Source of the DNA: Aquilaria yunnanensis
Taxonomy: Eukaryota; Streptophyta; Magnoliopsida; Malvales; Thymelaeaceae
Reading direction: 5' to 3'
Length of the DNA: 64,000 bases
Assembly (NCBI GenBank): GCA_039654915.1
Contig: CM077595.1
Coordinates: 87,213,501-87,277,500 of the forward strand
Below the pieces are notes generated by a model. The model had not been told where the DNA came from. It was given only the letters and a program-made list of their open reading frames with translations, and searched no databases. Below are positions 36,501-50,374 of the stretch, piece by piece (within the stretch, counting starts at the first letter, position 1; the number at the start of each line of letters is the position of its first letter). Made by a program: the position numbers and the translations under genes.

Positions 36501-37798
36501 CGCGCGGTGTGTGTAGTGAATGCTCCTGCCATTACGCTCATTGGACCACCAGGGGAAGATGGAAGGGAAGGAGATTCTGTCGCTTGTTGCGGGGGATTGC
36601 GGTGGTGGAGTTTAAATAACCTGTGGCTGTGGATGTACAATAAAATGATTGTTGAGACGGAATAGGATATTGCTGTCATAAGTACGCTGAATGGGTAGGG
36701 AAGTAACAGATCCAGAAATTTTATAAACGGGTATATATATATACAAATATTAAATTTAAAACTAAACAATAAACTTATAAATTTGTATATATAACATAAA
36801 ATTTAAATTCATATACAACCTAAAGATGATTTGCTTCACAATAAAATTTGAACAATGCTCTAATTTAGCATCTACTTTTTTATATTATTGGTTGAATGAC
36901 TACAAAACAAGTTATAAGATTATATATGAATTACGGGGAAGATGAGTGAGATGTACATGTTACATAGAATCTAAAAGAAAAAGGTTCATTTTAGCCCTTA
37001 AACTTATATATTTCTTGCCACTTAGCTCCTTGATTTTATCTTATGTTTGACTAACTTCTTAATTATTCTATATGTTTGAGTAGAAAAGATAGTAAAAAAT
37101 AAGATTTAAAGTCTAGGTGTGAAAATGTATAAAAAGTTCAGAGATCAGTATAAACTTTTTTTATTAAAAAATTATTAGTAGAGAGGAGATTTATACATTT
37201 TTTTGCTTTTCTTAGAGTAAGAGATACCCATTCTTTTATTCTCATAAATGTTATGATAATTATGGGAGTCCACTACAAATTCTAAGGGTGTCCAATTGGT
37301 AAATCTCTTCATCCTATATTATTTGCTCAATTTCAGTTTCTTTTTACTTAACTTAGACTTAAATTTATTTACATTATTATTTGATAAAAAAGTTTTAAAA
37401 AATTGTTTTTAAAAATTATAATTTTATAGTTTCTAAATATAATTTTTTATCAAAATTTTAACAAAGAATAATATAAATAAATTTAAGTCAAGTTTAAGTT
37501 AAAAACTGAAATAAAGCAAATAATATGAATAAGAGGCAATATCTCTTATTGACATGCTTTTTAAGAAAATGGGGTCATGAACCCAATAAAATGTATATGG
37601 ATCCGCCATCGTGCGGAGTTGGTTACAATTCTTGAATCAATTTGTATTAGTTGGAGTCGATGTGTCAGCTTCCTTCTGGTTTTCTTTTTCTTTTTCATAT
37701 ATTCATGATAGTTTGTCCATTGAATTGTATTGTTCCATAATTTTCTTTTATTAGAAATTTGTACTGTTCTTAAGGAGAAAAGGAAGGAAAAATCTTAA

Positions 37799-37830
<32 letters not shown>

Positions 37831-38136
37831 AGAGGCTCGCACCTCTCAAGAAAGAGAAGTTAAAAAGTACTTCGTATTTAGAGGTAATAAAACTTGAGAA
37901 AGAAAAAGCGAATACCTACTATATCTTTAACCGAAACCAAAAAGGTGTAGTACAACAGTTGTTTCGGAAAATGTTAACAGTTTAGCTCTTTGTTTGGGAA
38001 AACTACTGAAGAAAACCACGAGGCCCACCTTTACCTACAGCTGCCCCTTCTATTTTGAGAAATATGCTATTTTGTCCCGTAATTTCCTGAAATCTCTACA
38101 GTTACACCCCTGCCATTCATTTAGGACAATAAAAAC
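36501..38136. other. AT-rich intergenic DNA
   Basis: No gene recognised. It contains an (AAAT) run at about 37803-37832. Near 38000-38110 is a block (GCCCCTTCTATTTTGAGAAATAT, TTTCCTGAAAT) whose inverted relative lies at about 39585-39650. This suggests that the CACTA MITE landed inside a diverged TIR element. Confidence 0.45.
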
Positions 38137-39363
38137 CACTACAAAATATATGCAAAATTGTGACTAAAAGTCTAGTCATGTTTTAGTCACGATATTGACC
38201 AGAAGCGACTACTTTGCTACTATGGATGGCAATTGCTTTTTTCAAGTCACAATTTAATCGTTACTGAATCTCGACTGCAAAAAATGGCTGGAACCTTTAG
38301 TAAAAAATTAGTTGAGAGCATTATAGGTTGCGACTGACTAATTCAGTTGCTATATTAGCAATTTCCATAGTCAGTCACTACAATAAAACTTTCTTTTTTA
38401 ACAAAATATATTATTATTTAATATAATTATTGTTTAATTAATATTATTTAATTTATACTTTCTTTAAATTGCTATGAATATTATCTTATTTTAAATATTA
38501 ATAATCAAATAATGAAATTAAAATTTAAATAAAAAACATTTACATTAATATAAAATTTAACATACATACAAAAATATAACATTAAAAAAAATGAGATTCA
38601 AAAATTAGATCTAGAGAACAATTCAAAATTTTCATTACAACAATCATAGTCCAAAAATTTCAAAATTCACAATTTCAAAACTCAGATCTAGAGAAGACCG
38701 AGGTGGATGAGGCAGAAGAAGTCGAGACGGAGGTTAAAGAGGCTGAGGCGGAAGCAGAGGAGGCCAAGGCAGACGGTAGTGAGGCCAACAAGATGGAGGC
38801 GGACGGTGGTGAGGTAAAGGAGGAGACTGAGGCGGACGGTGGTGAGGTTGAGGAGGAGACTGAGTCGGATGGAGCTGAAGCTGAGGTAAAGCCCGAGGAG
38901 GCCATGGCAAGGAACAATGAGCAAGCCAAGGAGGCAACGGCAATGAGGCCAAGCAGGTGAGGTGGACGGGTGACGATGGACAATAAGGCGATGAGGATGA
39001 GTGAGGCAGACGAGAAAGGTGGACAGAGGGGCTGACAGTGAGGAGGAAGGACAAGGCGGACTGGCAAGGTAAAGAAGAAAGGATGGAGTTGAAGGGAAGT
39101 TGAAAGAGATAAGAGACAACCGGGTAAATAAGAAAGGAAGTAGCTGGAGTGACTGAACATCAACTAAAGGGCGACTGCGGTCAAATCTATAAAAAGTTTC
39201 CGATTGAAAAGTGACTAATATGTACGTTACTAAAACTTTCAATCAACTATCAGTCGTAATAAAAAGTGCACATTTTTACTTCTGACTACTTAGAGACTGA
39301 AATACCTAGCAACTGAATTTCAGTCACAATTTTAAGTTGCGATTTGGAATTCGTGTTGTAGTG
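38137..39363. mobile_element. Non-autonomous CACTA (En/Spm-like) element
   Basis: Begins CACTACAAAATATATG and ends TTGTAGTG, the CACTA-type TIR. Subterminal GCGACT/AGTCGC-type and TCAGTCAC motifs are spread through both ends. Flanks AAC and CAC fit a decayed 3-base duplication. The interior (38700-38960) is GA-rich and opens an 85-codon Glu/Ala/Lys frame that is probably compositional. No transposase is present. Confidence 0.75.
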
Positions 39364-40137
39364 CACTTGCTAACAAATTTCTAAATTTTGAATATAAAAT
39401 ATTTTTAAATGGAAAAAGCTTCTAGCCAAACATAAAAGGATGAATATGGTATTTTTGAACTAGGAAATAATATATTGTCTTTCGTAAATCATCTTATTTA
39501 GTTATATATATTTGGTAAATGATTATATTCAATCATTTATTTTTTGCTATAAGCCTTTCTAGTTAAAAGTGTTTTTTGTTTGACATTTCAGGAATTAAAT
39601 AGAAGGGGCTTACTAATATATTTCTCAAAAACCTGGGAAGCTTTTCTAATTACCCTTTTTTTTTTCTTAAAGATTACTAAAATTACTAAAAGTATATGTT
39701 AGAAATAGATTAGGTACAAAAAAAAAACAATTTCCACATACTTTTTGTCATGTAAGATTTTATAGGACTTTTTTTATATAATTTTTTAATACATGTGGCA
39801 CTACTTTTATTTTTATTTTAAAAAAAATTAAAGAAGCCAAAGAAGGATACAAAGTTTACCTTTGGCAATCAAGTCTTTGCCAAAGTAATAACAGTCATTT
39901 TTTCTATAATTTTTATTTTATTAATTCAAAGTCATACGACATTCATCAATAAAATACAAATGCTCAAGTCCATAGAGACAATAGGTTCATCGATTGTTTC
40001 ATTTTTGGAAAAAAAAAAGTAATAATGGACTTATTTCGAGTTCTTTTAAAGCTAAGGTGCAACAGATTTTATACCCATACAACTTTTAAAATAAATAATA
40101 CATATAATTGTTATCCAATTATAAATTATCACATCAA
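39364..40137. other. AT-rich intergenic DNA
   Basis: Nothing recognised beyond the possible right end of the diverged TIR element near 39585-39660. Confidence 0.4.
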
Positions 40138-40142
40138 TTTTG

Positions 40143-41519
40143 TGTAGGGTTTTGGAAACCAAATAAGTGAAACGAAAGATAACTGAAATCCTTTAGGATC
40201 CAAGTGAAATTGGGTAAATTGGGTGTTCGAAAATTTTATACCTAGTCGATTGAGATCTTTTACTCAATTATTGAGTCGAATCACAAAACTTGAACAGTTG
40301 ACGTGTTCAAGCTTTCTACGGTATCTACACAAGCCTTTCGGGATTACCACGTCTCCACCATGTCTTGGCAGATGCGTTCCTCTTGCGCTCGCAATGCTAG
40401 CTTGTGTCTTCCAAGGAAGGACAAGGCAAGAGTGTGGGTGGAACTTTCAAAACTATCTTGATTTCATCTTTAGGAAGGCTAGGGCAAGAGTTATGAAATT
40501 CTCACTCTATGATGTATATACAGTGAGACTCAACTCCCAAGCCCAATAGGTTTCAAAACCCTAATCCAATTAGGTTTAATTTCGGGCGTTATTAATGGCT
40601 CAACCTTTGGGCCAATTATTAATCTAAAATTATTATGAAATCAAAACCCCAACATTTGGGCCACGCATTTAAATAATCCAATTGGCTCTAGGTATGCGAT
40701 CCAATAGGCTCATATCACATTGGCAATGATTATAAATCACATTTATGATCATAAACAATGAGCGTTGTCTAGCAATAAATCATTACTACCCAAATGACAA
40801 GATAGTCGGTGATTCGACTAAGCCTCTATGATTATTGTTCGTATATGTCATTGTTCCTTTGTCTAAGAAATCAAGACCAAGCACGAGACATGGAATGTGT
40901 TACTCTCCTACAGCCCAATCTATGGTTTTTTGATTACCAAATAGACTAACTTAAACTAATAATATTGATATCGTATATAAACTCATTCGAGTATTGTCAT
41001 GCATTTTCTTAGTCTTACTCTATCAGGGGGCCTAAAGATATCACTCCTGTTACATTGGAAGGACAAATCCCATCTTGATCATACAAAACTCTCTGCATGA
41101 TATGTGACATACTCAATGACCACATTCTTGTTCACTCAGTTACGAGCAATAAAAGGAAGTATCAAAGTATGCGACTCATATATAGATAATCTTGATGACC
41201 TTAGGTCAAATGATTACATATACCATGATCACTATGAGAATCACTCATGACATTTGTATAACGATCCATATAGCGTTCTCATTGTGGGTCGGTCTAGTAC
41301 ACAAGTTATCCAACTTGTACCAATATGTAGACTCTACAATAATATTAGACCGGGGACATTTAAGAATACTATTGTTCTAAGGTTATAATTACATTTGATT
41401 ATGTCACACAGAAACAATACAACAATCATAATTACTAGATTAATGTCTCAATAAAATATCATGACTCAAGATGTAAAATACAATCATTTCATGATTGGCT
41501 TTTGGGCACAACATTAATA
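40143..41519 (-). repeat. Copia 3' LTR
   Basis: On the - strand it ends in CCCTACA like the 5' LTR, but begins TATTAATG where the 5' LTR has TGTTAGTG, so its TG start has decayed. Long blocks match the other LTR, for example AAAATTTTATACCTAGTCG on the + strand. Confidence 0.9.
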
Positions 41520-41534
41520 ATCTCCCATTTCCAC
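41520..41534 (-). other. Copia polypurine tract
   Basis: On the - strand GTGGAAATGGGAGAT abuts the 3' LTR, the position and composition expected for the primer of plus-strand synthesis. Confidence 0.75.
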
Positions 41535-41719
41535 TAAATTCAATCATTCATGTATCTAATACAAATGGATCTAGAATGACTATAATGCTTCTGTTGTGTG
41601 AGGCGTTTCATTAATAGATCAGCGATGTTGCTGTCTGTTGAGGTCCTGCATATCCTCACATTATCCTTTTTGATGATCTCTCTAATAAGATGATATTGTC
41701 GGAGTATGTGTTTGAATCG

Positions 41720-43023
41720 CTAGTGAGATTGAGGTAACTTAGCCTGTGCGATTAATCCATCTTTGTCACAATATATCTCTATCAGGTTGGCAATGCTTAG
41801 AACTACTCCAAGTTCTGTGACAAACTTCTTGAACCAAACAGCCTCATTCACAGCATCAGAGGCGCCAATGTACTCAGATTCTATTGTAGAGTTGACTACT
41901 GTCTCTTGCTTTGAACTCTTCATGCTTACAACAGTACCACCAATGCAAAACACATAACCGGATTGCAACCTAAAATCATCCTTATCGGATTAGAATTATC
42001 GGATTAGAAGCTAGCATTGGTGTAACCCTTTACAACAAGCTCATCTTCGCCTCCAAAGACTAAGAATGCATCCTTAGTCCTTCGTAAGTACTTAAGAATG
42101 TTCTTAACAGCTGTTTAGTGACTCTCACTGAAGTTTGATTGGTACCTGTTCGTCATGCTCAAGGTATACAAGACATTGGGATGAGTACATTTCATGGCAT
42201 ACATGATAGATTCAATTGCTAAGGCATATAGAATTTTACTCATGCGCTCTCTTTCCCTGTGTGTACTCGGGTATTGAGATCTAGAAAGACTTATACTATG
42301 TGACATGGGCAAGAAACATTTCTTGGAGTCTTGCATGCTAAACCTCATTATCACCTTATCAATGTGTGTACTTTGACTTAGGCCAAGTAGCTTTCTAGAT
42401 CTATCTCTATAGATCCTAATGCCTAACACATAGGCTGTTTCACCCAAATCCTTCATAGAGAAACATTTCCCTAGCTAAGTCTTTACAGGCTGTAGCTCGG
42501 GAATGTCATTCTCGATGAGTAGTATGTCATCCACATACAACACTGAGAAGACAATAGTGCTCTTACTAACCATTTTGTAAACACAAGGTTCATTTTCAAT
42601 TCTGATGAAACTAAACTCTTTGATTGCCTCATCAAACTGACAATTCCAGCTCCGAGAAGCTTGCTTTAGTCCATAAATGGACCTTTCTAACTTGCACACT
42701 TTATTGGCATTCTTTGGAGTGAAAAAACCCTAAGGCTGTGTCATGTACACATCCTCAGGTAGCTTTCCATTAAGGAATGTAGTTTTGGCATCCATTTTCC
42801 ATATCTCATAATCCTAGTGTGTAGCAATAGCCAATAAAATTCGGATAGATTTAAAGCTGGCAACTGGTGAAAAAGTATCATCATAGTCAATACCATGAAT
42901 TTGCTTGAAACTTTTTACAACCAATCGTCCTTTAAAGGTAATCACATTATCATCCATATTGGTTTTATTCTTGAAAACCCATTTGCACCCTATAGGTTTT
43001 ACCCCTTCAGGTAGATCAACCAA
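41720..43023 (-). pseudogene. Copia pol: reverse transcriptase and RNase H
   Basis: The RT part begins with the IGCKWVFKNK and FSPVASFKSIR motifs (42814-43023). It continues with YGLKQASRSWN and the catalytic YVDD (42475-42699) and MKDLGETAYVLGIRI (42115-42456). RNase H follows with STIESEYIGASDAVNEAVW (41720-41968). The domain order fits Copia, but stop codons and frame changes separate the pieces, so no functional polyprotein is encoded. Confidence 0.92.
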
Positions 43024-44610
43024 AGTTCATATTTGGTTTTCATACATGAATTTCATCTTGGACTTCATGACCTCTAGCTACTTCTCAAAATCTGATCTCG
43101 ACATAGCTTTTTGGTAGGTTGTGAGCTCATCCTAATCCATGAGCATCACATTATCCATGTGAGTGATAATAAATCCATATATCTCAGGCCCATGCCGAAT
43201 CGTACCAAACCTACGTGGGCTCTACGCTAAAGGAACAAACTCCTGAACTACAACATCTTATGGTGTCTGCTTAGGTTCCATTTTAAGTTCTATGTCTCAT
43301 TGTTGTTTCTTAATTTCTTCAAGTTCTATTTTCTTCCCACTGGTTCCTTTAGAGATAAACTCTTTCTCTAGATAGATATTAGTTTGAGTAACAAACACTT
43401 TCTGCTCGGACGGATTGTAGAAAAAATAACCCTTTGTTTCTTTGGGATACTAAACAAAAAGACATTTATGAGATTTTGGCCCGAGCTTGTCAGAGGATTG
43501 ACGTTTCACGTAAGCTCACAGCCCCAAATCTTCATAAAAGGCAGACTGAGACGCTTTCCACTATGTATCTCATATGGTGTCTTTTGAACCGATTTAGATG
43601 GAACTCGGTTTAGTGGAAAAAGGGGCTGTCTCTACAGCATGTAGCCAAAAGGAGTTTGGAAGGTCAGCTTGACTCGTCATAGATTGAATCATGTTTAACA
43701 GAGTTTGATTTCTCCTTTTAAATACACTATTCCATTGAGGTATACCAAGTAAAATGAGTTGTGATACTATACCACACTTCTTTAGATAGTCAAGGAATTC
43801 TTAGTCCAAGTATTCTCCACCTTGATCTGATCGAAACACCTTGATACTCTTCCCGAGTTGATTTTGTACTTCATTCTTGAATTCTTTAAACTTTTCAATG
43901 GATTCTAACTTGTGTTTCATAGGATACATATAGCCATATCTACTGAAGTCATCAATAAAGGTAATGAAGTATTGGAAGCCTCATCTAGCTTGTGTAGACA
44001 TAGAACCACATACATCACTATGTATGAGTCTTAGTAAGTCATTAGCTTTTTCAATTTGCCCAGTGAATGGGGTTTTGGTTATTTTGCTTAATAAACATGA
44101 CTCATATGTCTCATATGATTCAAAATCAAATGAGTCAAAGAGTCCTTCCTTATGGAGGTTGGATATGCGGGTCTCGTTTATATAGCCCAGATGATAATGC
44201 CAGAGATAGTTCGGGTTTGAATCATTCAATCTAACCTTCTTAGTATTTACATTATAGATTAGATTTTTGAGTTCTAGAACATACAAACCATTGTTAAGTT
44301 TAGCACTACCATAAAAGATTTCATTCAAATAAATAGAACAACGTTTATCTTTTATTATAAATGAAAATCCTTTCTTGTCTAACCAAGAAACAGAAATCAA
44401 ATTTCTACTAATAGTAGGCACAAAGTAGCAGTTGTTTAATTCTAAAACCAATCCACTATTTAAAGTGAGAACATAAGTCCCTTTGGCTAAGGCAGCAACT
44501 CTTGCTTAATTTCTAACACGTAGGTCCACTTCACCTTGGGTCAATCTTTTACTCATACTTAGATCCTGCACATTTGCACAAATGTGAGATCCACATCCAG
44601 TATCCAATAC
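43024..44610 (-). pseudogene. Copia pol: protease and integrase
   Basis: Protease is represented by the DTG catalytic triplet just downstream of gag (about 44590-44600 on the - strand), with a TAG directly before it. The pre-integrase domain has NNCYFVPTISRNLISVSWL and LWHYHLGYINETRI, the latter part of the zinc-binding HH-CC region. Integrase core motifs (HSDVCG at about 44000) follow. Stops interrupt the rest up to the RT start. Confidence 0.85.
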
Positions 44611-45101
44611 CTAAGATGAGGAAGTATAAAAATTAGTCTCTATAACAAAAATACTTGAAGTAAAAGTCTTACTTCCCTTCTCCTTAGCAAGTTCTTCAAG
44701 ATAAAGCTTACAGTTGCACCTCCAGTGTCCAAGTTGTTTACAATAGAAGCATTCCATTTTCTTAGCCATACTATCAGATGGTTTCAGTGCACCTGAAGAA
44801 GAATTAGCAATGGACTTTCCTTTAGCTTTATTCTTCTTTTTGTTAGTTTTTCCCTTTCCTTTGACCTTCTGAACCATGTTGACCAATTTATGGAGGGACT
44901 TGTCAAGATCATTCATGTTATAATTCATGACAAACTGACTGTAGCTTTCCAGCAATAATTGTAGGACTACATCAACAGCCAACTCTTTTTGTAGGGCAAA
45001 TCCCAAACTCTCAATATTCTCAATGTACCGAATCATCTTGAGTACATAAGGACCTACGAGACTTCCTTCAAACATTTTGTACTGAAATAATGCCTTACAG
45101 G

Positions 45102-48100
45102 TAGGGGTGAACATCTATTTGGGTTTAACAGAAAAAACTGAAAAACCGAATTCATTTAGTTTTTTTGGTTAGCACAATTCGGTTATCGGTTTGGTTTCGG
45201 TTATAATTGAATTTTTAATTCGGTATTCGGTTCAATTTTTGGTTAAAGAAATGAAAAAATTGGTAACCAAAATAACCGATTATGTATGGGGGAAATAAGC
45301 CTTACCTTGGGCCTATTACATACCCAAAAGTCATTTAGCCCAAATATGCTACACAGGCCCACAGACTTTGTCACCTTGCCTATTAGCTATTATTGTATAT
45401 GCAAATTCAAAATCAAAAAAATCAAAACCTAGCTTTGTAAGTCGTTCAGTTGAAATCGTTGCCGCCTTTGTCGTCTGGGGGCCTGGGGCTATCAATCGCT
45501 GAGGGAGGCTTCGACCTGCAGTCTGTGTCATCTGGGGCTATCAATTGAAAATCGTTGATTCATTTAGGCTCCGACGGTTCGACTTGTGCGTGCCATTGTA
45601 AGGGAACGGCGATGACGAGGCGTCGGGGGCTGCCTGCTGGTGCTTCATCTACTTTCTATCTAAGATTCGAGAAGGCGAAAGAGGCAGGCAGTGACGCACG
45701 GTGGGCAACCGGCTGGGGGGCTGCTATTTCATTCCCTACAGACTACAAGAGCAATTGATAGCTGAGAGCGAGGTACGCTCTTTCAATTTCCGGCACCAGC
45801 AGTCACCTAATTATTGGAGTGAGAGCTGAGTCTAATGACCCTCATGTCAGATTTGGTGCGGAAAATAGCAGAGCAACCGGTGATGGAAGAAGATGATGTA
45901 AGTTCTATAATTTTCAAAAATAAATTTTTTTCCTGCTAAAATCCAAGCGTCTGATTGATTACTTTGGTGCTACTACTATGCAGCTCTGCTATAGATTTTT
46001 ATGTAATGCATTATGGTTTTTTATTTTGTCTGAATTTTTTTTGTCATTTGATCTGTCTAATGGATTAGGTTTTTTTATTTTGCCTGAATTTTTTTTTCAT
46101 TTGGTCTGTCTAATTTTTTGGCTTCAATTCAGCTTTTTAATTTGGGAAGGTTTTATGCCAGATAGCTACTATGTCTCAACATTCTGATTGTATATTTTTT
46201 CGACCTAGATAAAAATTTCTGTTCAAGTGAATGGTGGGCATTTGATGCATTAGTGTAGTTGGAGTTAACGCATTAATTTTTCTTTATTTTTTTGAACAAT
46301 TCTAACATAGTTTCGACTAAACATAAGAGTTAACAATATCCTAAACTTCAATGCTCTATACAAATAGAAAATAGGAGACTTAAAGGAAAACAAAGTTACA
46401 GAGCACTTGGTAGCTTTTGGTCTATTACCATTGTGTGTGAACCAAAAATACATTTATCCAATGCATTAGTTAGTTTAAAGTCACTGTGTGTGTAATAAGT
46501 TTCTAGTAAAATATGGCTATATGCCGCTTATATATATATTGGGGCTAACTTGTATTATTTCTGCTCTAGTTAAATTATAAATTATACGTATGTAGTCACC
46601 AATAAAATCTTATTTGGGGCCATTCAATTAATATATGTTCTAATAGTAATGCAAATTTAGTCTTTCCCACACTATTTTCATTCCTTATTTAGTTGGAATC
46701 TAAAGGACAAACTAATGAGGGTGGCTTGCCTCAAGGCCCTCAACCTATTGTGGGGGATGACGAATCAATCCCTTCCCAAAGAGAAGCAACAACAAGAGCT
46801 CCGTCATCAAGTTCTAAAACTGTGAACTCCGGCAACTAAAAAAAAAAAAGAAAGACAACGGCACCGAGGTCTACTATGTGGCTTCACTTTGAGAAGGTAA
46901 TAAATGAAAAGGGGAGCATAAAGCTAAATATAAGTACTGTGAAAGGTTGTTAGCTGGCCATCCAAAGGATAATGGCACTAGTTCTCTTAGAAGTCATTAC
47001 AATTCTTGTCTTGCACGTATTGCACTAGAATCTGAGCAAAGTGAATTGGTTTTTACTAGTGGAAATGAAGAAGGGGATAAAGGACTAGGATGTTGGAAGT
47101 TTGATCAGGAATCAATAAAGAAAGAACTTACTTTCATGATTATTGTTGATGAATTGCCTTTCAAGTTTGTTGAAAATGAAGGATTTAGGCACATCATGTC
47201 TACTGCTTGTCCTAGATTTCATGTTCCCTCACGACATATAGTTGCTAGAGATTGATTGGAACATTATTCAATTGAGAGGAAATAACTGAAACAATATTTT
47301 AAAAATACATGCCAACGTGTTTGCCTCACCACCGATACATGAACCTCTTTACAAAAGGTCAATTACATGTGTCTCACTGCTCATTTCATAGATGAAAAAT
47401 GAAAACTGCATAAGAAGATTTTGAACTTCTGTCCAATTATTGGTCATAGAGGTGAGATCATTGGTAGGGCAATAGAGAATTGTCTTCTTAACTGGGGTAT
47501 TGATAAGGTGTTCACAATTACAGTTGATAATGTTAGTTCAAATGATGTGGCAGTTGATTTCTTGAGAAAAAAAATCAGTAATTGGGGAATAGGTGTTATT
47601 GGTTGTAAGTACTTGCATATGAGATGTGTTGCGCATATCATCAATCTTGTTGTTGTTGATGGATTAAAAGAGATGCATGATTCCGTTACTCGTGTTAAAG
47701 CTTCTGTTAAATTTGTAAAGCAATCTTTAACTAGATATGCTAATTTCAAGAAATGTGTTGAGGGGGAGAAGATTGAAAGTAAGGCTTTGTTGTGTTTAGA
47801 TGTTAGCATTAGGTGGAATTCCACCTATTTGATGTTGAATGCTGCCCAGAAATTTGAGAGAACCTTTGAAACATATGCTTGCGATGATCCTCATTTTGAG
47901 TTTGAATTAAATGAGTTGACTGGTAAAATACTTAAATATGATGATTGGGAGAATGTGAGAAGATTAGTCACCTTTCTTGAGAACTTTTATGAGCTCACTT
48001 GTAGGATTTTAGGTTCTTTGTATGTTACATCTAATACCTTTTTCTATGAGATTTTTGAAGTGAATGGTCTTCTGCAAGAGTGGGAAAATAGTGATGACTT

Positions 48101-49560
48101 TGAATTTGTCGTTATAGCTACGAAGATGAAAGAGAAATATGAAAAATATTGGGGTAATATTGAGAAGATGAATATGTTGATCTACATTGCAGTGATTCTT
48201 GATCCATGACACAAGTTGAAGTATGTTGAGTTTGCTTTAAGTGAGGTGTATCGGTCCAAGAAAGATTTAGGGGTTAAGTTAGCACAAAAGGCCAAAAATG
48301 CTTTGAATAAGATGTTTAGTTGGTATGAGAAAATGTTGCAGCCACGTTGTGTGAGTCAAGTGGACTTAATCAGGCTTCATCCAACCCAATATCTAAAATT
48401 CAAAAGAGAAAAGGCCAAATTTCAAGATAAAGAAAAAAAGTTTAGATTACTAGTTGGAAGTGATGAAAACAAATCTGATTTGATTAAGTATTTAAATGAG
48501 GAGTGTGAGCCCGATGAGGATGGCTTAGATGTCTTACAGTGGTGGAAAATGAATGTGGGTGTTTTCCTGTTCTTAGTCAAATGGCCCGTGATGTCCTAGC
48601 TATTCCCATCTCGACAGTTGCCTTCGAGTCTGCATTTAGTATTGGAGGAAGGGTTCTTGATGCCTTTAGGAGTTCATTGACTCCTAAGATGATACAAGCT
48701 CTCATATGTTGTCAAGATTGGCTTAGAAGATCAATGAACCCTGTTGGCGTGGATCAAAACCTGGAGGAGATAGAAAAACTGGAAGCAGGTAGTATTGTAT
48801 ATATTTAGCAGTCTAATATATGTTTTTTTTTTCCTATAATAAGCTTATGAATTATGATTCTTCTTATGTTTTTATATTTAATTTTTCTCAGATTTGTCGA
48901 AAGTGACAATGCGTAATTCGATCTTAGATATATTTGAAGAATAGGTTTGGCTAGTTGGTTCAGGCAAGTATGTTCCTTAATTGTTAGTTACCTTATTTAT
49001 AAATTTGGGAAATAGTTCATTTACTTTAATTTTATTGAAGCAAATCATCATACTCTTAAGTTATTTTTTTGTAGGCATACGCATATGGTGATATGGCTGA
49101 CATTTTGTGGTGAATCACTTAGTCGTATTATGTCACTTTTTTGGTTGTGGCGAAACACTTGTGTTGTGTAACTTGTGTTTATGAATCTATGGTCCTTTGT
49201 GTTGTGTTTTTGGAAGTTTGAAACTTAAGCGTGAAATGTGTTTTATTTATGTTATCATTCAAACAAGTTATGTTCTGTTGTATCTTACTAAATGATCCAT
49301 AGATAGTTTATGTTGTGCGTAGTTGATTAAAGAAATGTGTTGTTGGTTTTATATTCAGTGTACAGCGGGTTGGAGAAATGTTATTAAGAAAATTGGTTAT
49401 TTCGGTTATTTAACCGAAAAACTGAATTTAAATTTGGTTTCGGTTATTTCGGTTTTGGGGGGACATTCGGTTATTTCAGTTACTAGCTTCTACAACTGAA
49501 AACCGAAATTTCAATAATTTAGTTTCGGATTTGACCGAAATACCCGAATGATTAGGCCTA
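45102..49560 (+). mobile_element. hAT transposon nested in Copia gag
   Basis: Starts TAGGGGTGAACATC and ends GATTAGGCCTA, giving imperfect TIRs. It is flanked by a perfect 8-base duplication CTTACAGG (45094-45101 and 49561-49568), diagnostic for hAT. Both subterminal regions are rich in TTCGGTTAT and CCGAAA-type motifs (about 45120-45290 and 49390-49550), presumably transposase-binding sites. A broken transposase gene lies inside at about 46860-48810. Confidence 0.92.
46860..48810 (+). pseudogene. hAT transposase, frameshifted
   Basis: Related to Ac/Tip100-type plant transposases and RICESLEEPER-like proteins. It has a BED-type zinc-finger remnant (KYKYCERLLAG, then NGTSSLRSHYNSC at about 46925-47010). 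The catalytic-domain body has FTITVDNVSSND and HMRCVAHIINLVV (47421-48209) and DVSIRWNSTYLML. The C-terminal dimerisation region has ARDVLAIPISTVAFESAFS and GGRVLDAFRSSL (about 48580-48680). Breaks: a one-base shift before the zinc-finger cysteines, stops near 47253 and 47400, TGA at 48207-48209, and a frame change near 48570. It cannot encode a complete protein, so this copy would need transposase from elsewhere. Confidence 0.9.
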
Positions 49561-50374
49561 CTTACAGGTCTTAAACCTCTCATGCCTTACTTGCTATTGG
49601 AAAAGTATTTTGAGATGTTCGATCATATCGAACACCCCTATATTTTCATATTGCTTCTGAAGCTTAGATTCAATGGTAATAAGAATGAGGCAAGTAACAT
49701 CCAAAGCACCATTACAATGTCTTTTGTGAGCATCCTTTTTCAGCTCTTTGAGCATTGGTAGTAGGCTCATTTAGAATGGACTGCTCTAGGACATAAACTT
49801 TTCTCTCTTGCTTAAGGACTATCCTCTTGGTACCATTTTCGAAAGTTGGTCTCATTCAGTTTTTCCTTCTTAAGGATCGATTGCAATGAAAGTGTCAATG
49901 TCTTTTGCGCCATGGTTATCTATACAGTAAATATGCAGTGTAAAAGTCATGCATTTTAGTTCATTAAATAAGGACTTTTATTAAACGATACTCTCACTAT
50001 TTCACTCAACATAATGACTCTCGATATTATTTCGGAACACTTCTATGCTTAGGTATTCTAGTGGGCTAAGATCCATATTGCACCATAACTTGAGTCAGTT
50101 TTGGCTTTTCTCTCAAGTTATAGTTATTTAGGTAGGTAACTCCTTGCCAATGGCATTTCATTCAACTCTTGGATAGTTGGGTGAACAACTCTTGTCCAAG
50201 CTCATCTTACAAACTTAAGCCCAACTCTATGCCTCTAAGCCCAAATCCTATTAGGATGGCTTAGTTAAGTAGGACCTAAAGTCAGTAATTTGGATACCAC
50301 TTTTATCTTATCGCGTTTTTATCAAGATGAACATAAGTGCTTTTGATAAATGTTAATTTTGTGGTCAAACATGT

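Larger units (their letters stand above)
44611..49913 (-). pseudogene. Copia gag split by the hAT insertion
   Basis: The gag start codon is at 49911-49913 with an MAQKTLTLS opening. Its first part runs to 49569 and its second part from 45101 to 44611. The second part carries the CCHC zinc knuckle CFYCKQLGHWRCNC that binds retroelement RNA. The hAT element sits exactly between, and counting one copy of the 8-base duplication leaves the gag frame unbroken at the junction. So the frame was still open there when the hAT element landed. Stops elsewhere may be later decay. Confidence 0.85.

Noticed and set aside
38675..39242. 162- and 184-codon - strand open frames
   Set aside because: Ser/Pro/Leu-rich complement of a GA-rich core inside a CACTA MITE; several frames are open at once, as expected from composition.
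45555..45758. 67-codon open frame in the 5' part of the hAT element
   Set aside because: No similarity to transposase and no splice evidence; probably untranslated element sequence.
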